A stretch of 64,000 nucleotides of DNA from Ananas comosus (taxonomy: Eukaryota > Streptophyta > Magnoliopsida > Poales > Bromeliaceae), in assembly GCF_001540865.1 (NCBI RefSeq), contig NC_033629.1, positions 6,651,278-6,715,277 of the forward strand, written 5' to 3'. Position 1 is the first letter of the stretch. Each line of letters begins with the position of its first letter. Below the pieces are notes generated by a model. It worked only from the letters and a program-made list of their open reading frames with translations. It was not told the origin of the DNA and ran no database searches. Shown here in pieces: positions 37,078-49,370 of this stretch. The position numbers and the translations under genes were made by a program.

Positions 37078-38876
37078 GGTATTTGACACAAACACACTTC
37101 ATGAATAGGTGGTCTATTGTCTCGAATTCAATAGCATAGAGCACACAGTTTTGTTCCCCAAGCCAACCTTTTTTTTACAGATTATCAACAGCAAGTACTT
37201 TTTTTCTCAATACAAGGCAAACGAAGTTCTTAACTTTCTCTGGTGTCTTCAGCTTCCAAATTTGTGTAGGTGGTTCAGTCTATAACTCCACCATGCTTAA
37301 GAAAACTATAAAGCGATTTAACTAAGAACTGTTGTAAGTCCATCTCCATTTGGCCAAGTCCTATCCATCCTTCACAACTACATCTATGAGTAATTCTTTC
37401 ATGTCATCCATCATATCTCTCTCTTTCTGGGATGAGGGGCCATAGTCTCTTAGAATCATATCCCATTTCCATCCCCTTCTTGTAAAGCAATCTTTCACCT
37501 AATAGTTTTTGCATCGAGTATGGTTGTAAATAGTAGGGAAGGATGTTCGTAGCGAGCAATCACCACACCATATATTTGACCAAAAATCAATCCATTTTCC
37601 ATCTCCTAACGTGAATGTCATCCCGTGGCCCGCATTTAAAAATATCTCTCATTTATAGAACACCTTTCCACTATTGTGAGTATGGCTGAAAACTTGATCT
37701 TTCTCTAGGAGGCTTTCTCCTTCTATAATATAGTGCCCTAATCAACTTGTTCCATTTAAGTTTCGGTTTCGTAAAAAATCTCCACCACCGTTTTGCTAGA
37801 AGAGCAATATTCATCGTCGCATGATCTTTGATCCCAAAACCACTGTCTTTTTTGCTCATGCAAAGAGATTTCCACTAGATCAAGCAAAAGCGCCACTGAC
37901 TGTTGTGTTGCCCTTCCAGAAGAAAACCCTTCTTAGTGCCTTAATGCGACGTACAACCTATTTTGGTACCTCTTGCACCCTAGAATGGCAGCCAATCTGA
38001 TCTTGTGCATGCGGCGTCCAAAGTAAAATAGTTCTAATTTATCCTTATTGATCTTCAAACCTGAGGCCCATTCGAAGATATGCCATATAAATTGAGGATT
38101 CTTCATAAATCTTTTTTTTGCCTCATAAATATATATCATATCATCCGCATATTGAATAAGAGTTACTTTACTATCCGGCATAGGTCCCAATCCTCTAATC
38201 AAGTTATTTTTCTCTGCTAGTTCTGTCTCCTTGCTAGACTCCAATCATTATGAGAAAGAGAAAGGGGAAGAGTGGGTCCCTTTATTGTACTCCTTTTTTT
38301 TACTTTGATCCACTGGGTTGGCTTTCCATTCACTAAAATCGCAACTTTTGCATTGATAGTACATTGATCGACCCATCGGCACCATTTGTGATCCACTCCC
38401 AACCAAATCATAATCTTTTAAGAAATTGCCAATTAACCTTGTCATAAGCTTTCTCAAAATCAACTTTCACCCTTGCTCCTTTCATTGCTAATTTGGTGCC
38501 CCACGTTACTAGCTCACTAGCCGTCACAAATGAGTCAAGAATTATACGACCCTTTATAAATGCAGATTATGAAGGTGAAAAATATCCTTCATTACCATTT
38601 CCAATCTATTTGCAAGAACTTACGATATTATCATTTACACTCCATTAATAAGGCTAATTGGCCGAAAATCATTAGCACTGTTAGCACCTTCTTTTCTAGG
38701 GACCAGACAAATGTAGGAAAAATCAATAGCTCCCGCGTTTACTCGGCCTTCATAGAGCTCCTGAAAGATTTTCAAGATATCTTCCCGTATAGTCTCCCAA
38801 AAAGTTTGGTAAAATAAATCAGGCCTAGGTGCCTTATCTGCTCCCAATTGAAATAACCTCAACCCTATAGTGCATG
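37078..38876 (-). pseudogene. L1-type LINE ORF2: reverse transcriptase and zf-RVT
   Basis: On the minus strand from 38,862: APRPDLFYQTFWETIREDI, ICLVPRKEGA, NDFRPISLINGV, then FLKDYDLVG, the catalytic box LIQYADDM (YADD at 38,140-38,151), an ASGLKINKDKLE block, RRMHKIRLAAILG, GFGIKDHATMNIALLAKRWWRF, and near 37,140 CVLY..EFETIDHLFMKC from the zf-RVT zinc domain. This is the standard domain order of plant L1 ORF2. There are several stops and frame changes. The endonuclease is not present: the element is 5'-truncated at about 38,876, where gypsy LTR sequence begins. The missing C terminus lies at 16,762-16,995. Confidence 0.85.
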
Positions 38877-39218
38877 AATGCCAATTATATATATACGTAT
38901 ATGCTCAACAAGGAGACATAGACATAATGAAGGATTCGAAGATTTCGGATAGCACCACCCACCTCGTAGGGATGCCGAGATGCGAGAATCCAAGTCCCGC
39001 GATTTTGGACACCTATCTCTCTTGACCCATGGCTAACGAAGGCAAAACGAAGCTTTCTCTCCATATCTTGCCGTAGACTCGTCGGAACGTCGATCCGGGT
39101 CTTCCAATGCATCGGATTTACCCTCAATTAGGATTACATGAGATCAATTCCATGCTAGATCTCCAATCCTACAAAATTCCAATTCCATGTTTAGGGTTCA
39201 CATAACCTCAACCTACAT
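38877..39218 (-). repeat. Truncated gypsy LTR piece
   Basis: This matches the mid-LTR block with 'ttcggatagcaccacccacc' and 'gactcgtcggaacg' seen at 15.7-15.9 kb, 54.75-54.95 kb and 58.5-58.7 kb. It is cut at both ends and lies between the LINE and a gypsy gag remnant. No gene. Confidence 0.6.
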
Positions 39219-39740
39219 ATCAGGAAGTGGTGAATCGTGCACTTATTGTGGAGAAAGGTGCAGAGATCACTAAAGAGGAAAGGGAAGCTTTTGATCGAGA
39301 AAAAGAAAAAAGGCAAGCAGCCGAGGGTAGCAGTCAAACACACTCTAAGAGGCCGCTGAAGCATCCGAGGAGCCAGTCGCGAGGGCGCGGTTCTACAATG
39401 ACTCGTGGAGCACCGGATCGTCGGCGAGCACTGCGTTGTTTGATCTGTGGTGTTCCTTACTTTCCACCGTAGTGTCCACAACGTGGGGGCAAGTGCTCCT
39501 CTGTGGCCAGGAGGGCCATTTTTGTTCTGAGTGCCTGAGGGGTTTCTTTCCAACGCCGTCATCTGCGTCAGCACCCGCGTCACCGGCTCCAAGTCAGGGA
39601 CTCTATCGACACACTACCAGATTGGGCGGCCACCTGTTCAATGTTAGTCTGAGACACTGCGCCAGGCACCAAGTGGGTGTATGTATGCCGCCTAGACTGA
39701 GGAGGCAGCAGCAGCAGAGAAGGTCGTTACAGGTATCATT
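39219..39740 (+). pseudogene. gypsy gag 3' part with frameshifted zinc knuckle
   Basis: The frame at 39,219 reads EVVNRALIVEKGAEITKEERE, then a basic linker (RGRGSTMTRGAP) and CLICG. The CCHC zinc knuckle follows, but the first Cys pair is split from CGQEGHFCSEC by a one-base change near 39,500; allowing the shift, the CX2CX4HX4C spacing is kept. A Pro/Ser-rich tail follows. The N-terminal capsid part is missing. Confidence 0.7.
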
Positions 39741-39744
39741 TTAA

Positions 39745-42550
39745 TTAATGACGTCAAAGTTCGTGCATTATTTGATACCAGTGAATCTCATTCCTTTATT
39801 GATTGGCTATTTGCCGAGTTACACAGCATTGAGCTTGTAACACACTGAACTTTAGCAAATTGCAAGGTTCGAGTGTTTGATTGTGTTCTGAGCTTTTCCG
39901 AGTTTTTTGGAGGGTCGTTGACCGTGTTCTGACGTATGACTCATGTCCCGATGAGCGAGGATGAGAACTTAGCACCAAAATCTCTAAATTGCAGATTTTG
40001 GGCTCCTCTCGGGTTGAGCTCTGCAGGGCAGAGTATCGGTGCTGCATCGGTCGAGTACCGGTACTAGACCTAGTACCAGTACGGCATTGCAAGGATATCG
40101 GTACTCTGTGTGTTTGCTCGCTTACCCGAGGCTCGTGTTTGCACGTGCTGTTGCCTGGTACCGGTATTCCAACCCGCGTACCGGTACGCAGTGCAGATGC
40201 AGACTGCACGATTGTTGAGGAATTTTTTTGAATTTGTAACAACTCTATATATACCCCACGCCCCCTTTTGGGTTCCTTGAGCTTGGAACCAGTAAAGAGA
40301 AGGGTAAGGAGCCTCTCATCTTCCCCTCTTTGATTTTCTTTTCTTTTTGCTTGGATTTTGGATGATTAATCACCTCTTTTTGCTTCTCTTTGCATGTTGG
40401 TGGTTCTCCCACCATTGGAGAAGCCTTGGAGCTTGGATTGAAGCTTTTTTGAGGATAGAACTTCAACCCTAGCACCTTCCTAGCTAGGTTTGGAGCTTCA
40501 AGAGAGGTTAGTAACCTTGATCTTCCCTTTAGATCATATTTTTTGTTGATTTTTGTGATAAAAACTTAGAATGAGAGATCTAAAATTTTATTTGGGGATT
40601 TTTTATTTGTAGCTTTTGGGGTTTAATTGATGGGTGTAGAACTTTCTTTTAGGTGGGATTAGAAATATTCTAGCTTCCATTTGGAGTTTGGAAGGGTTCT
40701 ATACCATTCAAGGTGAGTTTTGACCTCTTGTTGGGTTGGTTAAAGTTTAGCTCATGGGTATTCGTTCGTTGCCCCTAACCCTTTTAGAATCTTTGTTAGG
40801 GAGCTAGGAGACTAGTGGTCATCCTCGTTCGCGCAATCGAAGGAGATTCGAGGAGTTCTTTGTGGGTTTGACCTTATCGAAATGGGTGGACTCCTCCTAT
40901 GTTATACTCTTTATTGTAAAATAGAAAATCTTGCATATTCATGCTAGATAGAGCATATGTGAATTGTAGAATGCTTAAAATGCATATGTTATATATCATG
41001 TTATTTCACCTCTATGTAGTAAAGAGATAAGTACATAGTAATCATGTAAGTGAATGGCATTCGTTTATATGGTTTGAAATCATATTTCATTTAGTAAAAA
41101 TGATAAGTATAACATACTCTTGGACATAGAACTCATGCTTGACATAGTGGACATAAATGTCATAAAGTGGGATTCAACTTAGTAAATGGATAAACTCTTA
41201 CTTGATGACATAGTGACAGGCCATTGGGACACTAGCCTTTATACCATATTTTAGATATGATGACATTGCACTTGAGACGGATGACTACGCTTGCTTGCTA
41301 TTGTGCTCATTCGCACATGCTTGTGAGGGTCGCTTCCCACAAGCCGGTACTCCGAAGATAACTAACGCGACATAAGCTCGCCCGTGCGGGATTGGGCGCC
41401 GAAATGGAATGTCGTGGGGAAGGCTCATTCCTAGAGTGGTAATGTTGACTACTATGGGGCCATTAGGCACGGCGCAAACCGAACTACCCTTGCGTAGGTC
41501 CTATATGATTGGAACAATATTGAATTAAAATGCAATATTGACATTAGACTAATTGTAAATGTTGACATTCTACTAGCTGTACTTGTGGACATCATGCTAA
41601 TTATATATATGTTCATTCATGTTAGAATAGCACATATACTTGTGGAACTTCATGCTAAGTAGAGGCATAGTAGTTTAGTAAGTTTTACTTCAGGCTTAAT
41701 ATACATGTTGTTCATTTCATTGACATGTTAAATTTCACTACTTATGCCTCCATAACCTAGTGGTGTATTTCGCTGATGTCTCTTACCCACTCGAAACTAT
41801 TGATTAATAGTTCTCACGCCCCCTGTTTTGTTATTTTCGTTACAGAGCCTTCCACTCCGGGAGAGGCTAGGGATCGCGGCAAGGGTGTCGCATCTAGCTA
41901 GATTGCAAGGAGTTTTTACTTAGGTGGCTCACCTCTCTATTTTTGTATTTATTGTAGAGAGAGACTATTGTACCATATGTGTAGAGACCACTATTTTTGT
42001 ATATTTTGTACCTTGTATTTGGATCTTGGGATGTATCTTCCTTATGGTTTATGTTCGTTGTTTAGTTCTTTTATATTTCCATTTGTCATTAGAATTTAGT
42101 TGTATTCTCGCTCTGATATCTCTAGATGCTTATTACTTTTGTTTTATTTATGGCTTTGTTGTAGACGTCTTATATGTTGTAGGCATATGGCGGGTCTGGA
42201 CACGCACCGGGCGGGCTTCCACTGGGTCCCGGGGCGTGACAGAGTTGGTACCTACTTTGCATTCTAGATGAGTGATTGTACCGAACCATATCTTGGACAT
42301 TCGAGAGTTCTGCCCTAACTGGCCTATATGGGTAGGGGATTGGATTATGCCTCTTGATTTGTTGGCAGTGCATAAGCTTGGTGAGTTTGATATAGTGTTA
42401 GGTATGGATTGGCTTACGAGGTACTATGCTACTATCGATTGCAAGAATCGAACGGTGACCTTTCGGGAACCGGGACAGGATGTGGTAGTATTCAGAGGAT
42501 GCCAGAGCTCGCTATTTGCGATGACTATAAGCTCTTCGCGAGCTAGATAG
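39745..42550 (+). pseudogene. gypsy protease domain, split by a solo LTR
   Basis: Before the insertion: VKVRALFDTSESHSFID, the active-site region of a gypsy aspartic protease, where the family norm is DTGA or DTGS; here the Gly is Ser. After the insertion (from 42,247): a REFCPNWPIWVGDW block, DLLAVHKLGEFDIVLGMDWL (conserved flap/psi-loop region) and CKNRTVTFREPG. Stops occur near 42,269 and 42,549. Intact role: processing of the gag-pol precursor. The interruption is exactly 39,836-42,241. Confidence 0.8.
39836..42241 (+). mobile_element. Solo gypsy LTR (2.4 kb) in protease coding region
   Basis: Starts TGTAACACACTG and ends CCCGGGGCGTGACA. Flanks GAGCT (39,831-39,835) and GAGTT (42,242-42,246) are a target duplication with one change; removing the LTR joins the protease frame. 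TATATATA at 40,245-40,252 with GTACCGGTAC-type palindromes at 40,030-40,190 just upstream. The first ~60 bases match 45,129-45,190, a truncated copy of the same family. Confidence 0.88.
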
Positions 42551-42819
42551 CTGATCAGGAGAGGTTGTGTAGCCTTCTTGGCTAGTATTACTGCGAGGGA
42601 TGGAGATATCCCTAAGATTGATGATATCCCGGTGGTACGGAAGTTTGGTGATGTGTTTCCAACGGAGTTGCCAGGTATGCCATCTGATAGAAAATTTGAG
42701 TTTGTGGTAGATCTTGTTCCCAGACTACCCTAATCTTAAAAGCACCCTATAGGATGGCGCTAGCTGAATTGAAAGAGCTGAGGGCAGAGTTGCAGGATCT
42801 ATTGGACAAGGGTTTCATC
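42551..42819 (+). pseudogene. gypsy reverse transcriptase N-terminal end
   Basis: Reads RKFGDVFPTELPGMPSDRKFEFVVDL, then in shifted frames the KAPYRMA-like block and a QDLLDKGFI block, the conserved start of gypsy RT. It stops at 42,819, where a minus-strand LTR is inserted. The rest of pol is not found on the other side; 52,660 onward is a different, minus-strand element, so the right part was lost. Confidence 0.8.
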
Positions 42820-43033
42820 TGTCACGCCCCGGGGCCGATTTTAAAAGTCTTTTTAAAATTCATTACCATGTTTGAAATCAGAGTTGCGGAAAACGTGCCC
42901 TTTTTTTTTCAACTTAGCCCACGTGACGTATAGATCCGCCACAAATACAAAGTTCCTCTGCCCACTCGAACAGAGTCTCCTTTGTATTTGCTTGGCGTAC
43001 CAACAGCTACATCAGGATCTCAACCACAGTCTA

Positions 43034-46000
43034 TGTAATATACTGAACTTCTAATTCATGAAGTTACAATGTATGTTAGCATAGAAAGCCATTGGAATCA
43101 TTCCAGTGAGGTTCGGGAGCATTCGGGTGCTTCGGTGCGCGTAGGCGCGAAAACGGAACCCAAAGGGCTATGTCGGACCATAGACTAAATCCGGCATTAG
43201 CGTTGATGAAAAGATGATGAAAATATGTTTGAAAACATATTTGGAGAGTCTCGATTCGATTTGAAAAGAATCGGAGACCAAACGAGCGAAAACGAGCGAA
43301 AACAGACGAAAATTGGTGAAAATGCTGAAAATTTGGCTAAGTCCTTGAAGGCTGATTTCTAGACCTTCGGGGACCGGTCTCTCAGCCAAGGACTGGTCTC
43401 TCAGGGACCGGTCCCTCATCCAAGGACCGGTCCCCGAAGCCCGAAAATGCCCAGTTCGGGCTGTTGCAAGAGAAGCATAGTTGAGGGGTTTATATGCAAT
43501 TTTGGCATGAGAAGAGTGTATAGAATGGGGATTTGGGGCTTTTCTCTCTTCTCCCTCACCCTTTCAACTCTAAACCCTCTCTCTCTCTCTAGAAGAAGGG
43601 AAGAAAGAGAAAGAAGAGAAGAAGAAGGAGAAGAAGACAAGGTGGAGGAAAGTCAACCTTATCATATTCTTCCTTGCAATGGAGCAAGCTTCTTGAGGTA
43701 AGCTTCTTGGAGCTTTAATGGTAGATCTTTAGGGTTAGGTTCTTATACTCTAAAGATGATTTTAGTGGAATCCTAGGATGCTAAATAGATGGTTAATGCA
43801 TGATTCATGAAGTTAAATGATGGATTTTGTTATAATAGCATCTAGGGCTCCAAAAAAGGGGTTTTTGTAAATAGTTGGGTTTGATTTCAATTGACCCTCT
43901 GTAAACCTAATTGGGGATCAAACGAACACGATGGAACGCTCGGTTCGACAATCCGACGAGTGTACGCAAAGTTATTGATGAAACGGTATGTTTTGGTATA
44001 GATAGCCCAGCACGCGAGATAGACGCCCAAAAATCATGAAAACGGATCTGAAGCATCGTGGTAACGGGGAATAAACTCCAGAATAGACGGATCGCGGATT
44101 GGTGACCGTTCGGGTGGTTGCGCGAGAGGACAAGCCAAACCAGATCACGGGTGCCGCGGGAGGCGGATTGCAAGTGACTACAAGCAATCGGAACGAGTTA
44201 AGAGGTGGGTTGTGCTTACTGAAGCGACTAGGTCGCCTTCATGCCAAAGTTTAGTGTGTTTCACTATTGATGCATGATAAGAATGTTAAGTATGAATGCA
44301 TGATAAGAATGCTAAGTAAGAATGCACCATAATGATGCTAATAAATGCATATAATGGCATGAGCTAGATGCTAAGTAAATGCATGTGAAGTATGCTAATG
44401 AATTCAAGAGCTAAATGCTAAATGAGTATGTAAGACATACGCTAGATAAATGCATAAGTTAAATGCCAAGTAACATGAGCTAGATGCATGTTTTAGAAAT
44501 GGATGCATGATTGAAATGCTAATAAAGAATGCATGAGATATGTGCTAAGTATGAATGCATGAGTTGTAAGCTAAAGTGTAAATCGATGATCATTTGAGAA
44601 GAACATAAGTATGTGCATGAGATGCTAAAGAATATATGCATAATTCATATTATGAGAATATGTTAGAATAACATGAAGGTTGAACTTGAGTCAATGAACT
44701 CTAAGTAAAGTAAGGAACTCAATAAATGTGGCATGTAAAGAATGCTAAGTATAAATAACAAGAACATGAGTGGCATTAAACCTAGTGTTATTGAACATAG
44801 GTTACTCACGAGTGGCATGTCAAGTATAATTCCTAGGTGTGGACAACTAGCAAAATAAGAACATGAGTGGCATTGAACCTAGAGTCAAGTAAACCTAGGT
44901 TGTGAACAAAGTGACATGGAATCTAGGGTCAAATGAACCTAGGTGGTAAAGAATATTGAACCTAGTGTTAATGAACCTAGGCTAAAAAGATAACGACGTT
45001 GAACCTAATGTATAAACTTAGGTTGAGTAAAGGCTTGGACCTAGATAGGTCGATACTATAGGGTGAGACCAACTCTTGAGAGATGTAAAGTGGATTCCGG
45101 AATCCCTGTTGCCAGAGCAGCGGCTGCTTGTGACGCACTGGACCTTTGCAAATTGCGAGGTTCGAGTGTTTGATCTATGCGACGAGCCATCTCAGACTTT
45201 CTGAAGGGTCGTAGACAGTGTTCCGACCCATGGTTCGAGTCCCGAGAATTGTGGTTTGAAGCGGTGTACCAAAATCCAAAAAGTTGGATTTTTGGTTAGC
45301 TCTCGGGTTGCCTTCAGCAGGCTGCGTACCGGTACGGGTTCGCTTGCTGTACCGGTACGTGATCGATTGCTGTACCGGTACGCGGTTGTGTACCGGTACA
45401 CAGACCAATTCCCAGCAAACCCGAGGCTCGGGTTTGGCTTTTCGTGGGTGGTGTACCGGTACACAAACCCGTGTACCGGTACACAGTGCAGAGCGGGCTG
45501 TTTTNAAAGAATAAAGAATAAAGAAGGGCTAATACTAAAGATTGGCAAGTAATAAAGAATAAAGAAAGGCAAATGTTAAAGAATAGCTAGTAAAATAAAG
45601 AATGACTAAGACTAAAGAATGGATAAGAATAAAGTGTAGAAGCAATTAATCTACTTATATGAGTTGCATAATATACATGATGCATGTTGTGAGGCAAAAG
45701 CATGGTAATGTTAGTTGCATGATTTATGATTTCATATCTATCTATTGGACTAACATGTTGTTTGCCACTTTTGGACCTGATGGTCGAGCTCTTCCCTTGG
45801 GTGGCCGTACCCACTGGGAACCATGGAGTTGGTTCTCACTTCACGTTGTTTTGGGGTGTTACAGGTTCACATGTGAGCGGCGCGGCGGCGCGAGGCAAGG
45901 GCGTAGCTCCGTAGTTAGCGCCCTACCACTGAGATCAGATAGCAGCACCCTGAGTCGACTTCTTAGGGGTATAAAATCCAAAGAACCAAGAGTGTGATAA

Positions 46001-46306
46001 TTGTAAGAACAATGTTGTAATAACTATGTTAAAACTAAATTGTATTTGGAAGTAAGAATCAAGGAATTAAATGTGATGTAATTTAAGAATGCAAAAATAT
46101 AATATGTGAGATGAATGCTTGTAATAGTAAGTAGATTTATATTTTTGATACTTCCTTATGCAATTTTTGGTTGAAATGTGTTCCTGGTTGGAACTTCGTA
46201 CATTGTATTGATTGCGACGCCTTGAACGTACAGGAGAAATCCTGTCCGTTCGGCGGTCTGTTGGCGTACCCGAATCCGACCAAAGAGGCGGGCTCGGGGC
46301 GTGATA
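43034..46306 (+). mobile_element. Nested gypsy LTR A (3.3 kb)
   Basis: Starts TGTAATATACTG and ends GGGGCGTGATA, where the expected CA is TA. Flanks GTCTA (43,029-43,033) and ATCTA (46,307-46,311) form a near-perfect duplication. GGACCGGTCC-type palindromes lie at 43,368-43,436, a 'ggtttatatgc' TATA-like box at about 43,480, and a GA-rich leader at 43,590-43,650. A truncated LTR piece (45,129-45,504) is nested in it. Confidence 0.82.
45129..45504 (+). mobile_element. Truncated LTR piece, same family as 39,836-42,241
   Basis: Starts TGTGACGCACTGG and follows the opening of the 2.4-kb LTR. It has six GTACCGGTAC palindromes at 45,325-45,485, then ends abruptly at a single N (45,505), after which ordinary LTR A sequence continues. 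The rest of the LTR is absent; with the N it may be a collapsed gap. Confidence 0.75.
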
Positions 46307-46313
46307 ATCTACA

Positions 46314-49300
46314 TAAAAGGTACTGGACCTCTAAAATAATGAAGTTACGGTTTATGTTTGTTTGGAAAGCCATTGGAATTGTTCCGGTGAAGTTCGGAAG
46401 CATTCGGGCGTTTCAGGAGCGCGTAGGCGCGAAAACGGGACCCGAAAGGCTATGTTGGACCGAGAGCTAAATCCGGCTTCAGCGTGGATGAAAAGATGAT
46501 GAAAACAAGCTCGAAAACATGTTTGGAGAGTCTTGGTTTGATTTGAAAAGAATCGGAGACCAAACGAGCGAAAACGAGCGAAAACGGGAGAAAAACGAAA
46601 AAGGCTGAAATTTGGTTAAGTCTGGAATTCTGGACCTATGGGGACGGTTCCCTCGGCCAGGGACAGGTCCCTCAGGGACCGGTCCCTCATGCAAGGACCG
46701 GTCCCCGTAGCTTGAAAATGCCCAGTTCGGGCTGTTGCAATAGAGGCATTGTTGAGGAGTTTTTATGCAAAAATGGCATATAAAGGGTTAAGTAAGGGGT
46801 CTCTCTCTTTTTTCTCCCACTCTCCCTCAACCTAAAACCTAAAACACTCTCTCTCTCTCTCTCTAAAACTCTCTTGCTCTCTCTCTTGGAGGTGGGAAGA
46901 AGGAAGAAGGAGAAGGTGGAGAAGGAGGCTAGGAGAAAGAGCTTCATCTCCATTATCTCCATCATCTTCTTCCTCGCTTTGGAGCAAGCGTGTTGAGGTA
47001 ATTAAGCTTCTAGGGCTTTAATGATGATTTCTTAGGGTTTGGTTTATGCACTATAAGAGTTGTTTAGAGAGAATCCTAGGATGTTAAATAGATGAATATT
47101 GCTTGAATTGAGACCTAGTTTGGGTATTCTTGCAATGGTTAACATCTAGGGCTCCGAAAGGAGGTTTTTGTAAATAGTTGGGTTTGATTTCAATTGACCC
47201 TCTGTAAATCTAATTGCTAGGTAAACGAACGCGTTGGTGAAGTCGGTTCGACGATTTGTCGAGCCATTGTAAAGATATTGAAGAAACTGACGATTTAGCT
47301 TCGTTTCCGCCTGGAGGGCCGAGGCGACGTCCAAAAATCATGAAAGCGGATTTGGAGCACCAAACCGTAGACCTATAATTTTTGGAGCCGCGATTCGGCG
47401 CACGGTTGGTGCGCAACTGCAAGATCGGGCCAAACCGGGTGCCGGGTGCTGCGGGAGGCCGTTTGCAAGTGTCGACAAGCAATCGGAGAGCAAATCGAGG
47501 TGGGTTGTGCTCACCAAAGCGACTAGGTCACCTATATGTCTAAGAGTAATGTTTAATATTGATGCATACATCTGTAGCGGTAGGTTGCATGAGATGATAT
47601 AGATGCCTGAATCTTATTATGCTTGATGTTTAATGCCTACCAATGAGATAGGTATGTTAATGCATGATGAGCATGTTATAGAGATGCTAGATGAATGCAT
47701 GATTACATGATGCTAAGAGGAGCATAATAACATAATGACTAATAATGAATGCATGTTGGCATTGAGATGAATGCATGATTACACGATGCTAGGGGAATGC
47801 ATGATGACACGTTGCATATACTAGATGATGATGACCTATCACGAGATGCTAGTTGCATTGTAGGATATATGTCCATTGCCCTTTCTTATGCTTTCTAATA
47901 TATATCATAGTGTGAGTTGAATACTTAATATGTGGATAGATAAGGATTGGATCTTGACGTTGAATCCTATAGTGCCAAAAGTAAGATGAACTCGAGGTTA
48001 TTTAGTGACATAGAGAGTGGCATCTAAATGTTTAAAGAACAGAACGAGTGGCACCAATGTAGTGTATATGACACTAGTGGAATGTGAACATAGGGATAGA
48101 TGGATTCCCTAGTAAATGACTCGTAAACAAAGAACTTTGTATAGCTAAGCACATATGCATGATTGTCGGAATAGGTGAGTTCCGAAAGAGTTGTTGGCCC
48201 TTGTTCGTAGGGTGTCCTCAAGTGGAGAGGATAGATCAAGCTTACGGTCTGTTATTGGGGTGGTATAGCCATCCGGGGTGGTATAGCCATCCAAATTGTC
48301 ATCGAGTACTCCGGAGTGTCGGGTGACTAGGACAGAGTTGATGTCCGCAGACAATCCCGGGTTTGAGAGCGAGTTGAGTCTCCTTACCCTACGGGATGAT
48401 GATGTGAGTTGAGGGCAAACCTTCGGGTTAGCTAATGGATTGGGTGACAAACATATGAGTTGTAGTTGCATCCTAGTTGAGTGGATTTAAGGCTGAGGTG
48501 CAAGCGAGACGTCCTTCACCTTGAGCCTGGCTTTGTGCGGTATTCCGCGGATGATTGACTCAAGACCGAGTCGGGTGGATAGCTTGTAAAGGCAGGTTAA
48601 ACCTTATGAGCAGAACTGTAATTGACATGAATCTAAGATAAAGAAAAACTTAGAAGTCAATTGGATGAGCTATGTATAGCAGGATTGAAAGTAGTGTCGA
48701 TTGAATTACTAGTTGGTTGCACGGTTGCATAAACTGCATGAATTTCATATTACATGTTGCGAGGCATGTTATCTGTTAGTTGCATAATTACATGACGATA
48801 TATATCTGTAGAGATTTTTGGACTAACATGATTGCAGGGCCTCCTTGGACCTATTGGTCGAGCTTTTCCCTTGGGTGGCCATATCCACTGGGAACCATGG
48901 AGTTGGTTCTCACCCTACGTTGTTTTGGGGTGTTATAGGTTCGCACGTGAGCGGCGCGGCGGCGGCGCGAGGAAAGGGCGTAGCTCCATAGATAGCGCCC
49001 TACCCCAGAGACCAGAGATAGTGGTACCCCAAGTCGACATAGCCTAGGGGTAGAGGAAACGGACAAAGAACAAACTTATAATAATCTTGCGATCATTGAT
49101 TTTATGTGCAAGTAAAGGTAATGAAAATGTAATGTAATAATGCAATTGTGATGTAAAAATGAATCTAATGGGAATCCTTGTAATAACATAGGATGTGTTA
49201 TGTTGTTTTATACCTTCCTTATGCAATCATTGTATGAATATTGTTCCTGTTTGGAACCTCTTGTATTGTACTAATTGCGACGCCTAGGACGTACAGGGGA

Positions 49301-49370
49301 GACTCTATCCGTTTGGCGGTCTGTCGGCGTGCCCGAACCTGACCAAATAGGCGGGGCTCAGGACGTAACA
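46314..49370 (+). mobile_element. Nested gypsy LTR B (3.1 kb) with CTACA target duplication
   Basis: Homologous to LTR A along its length. Starts TAAAAGGTACTG (TG changed to TA) and ends GGCTCAGGACGTAACA. Perfect CTACA flanks (46,309-46,313; 49,371-49,375). It overlaps the target duplication of LTR A, so it inserted at the edge of A. Palindromes at 46,641-46,708. Confidence 0.8.
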
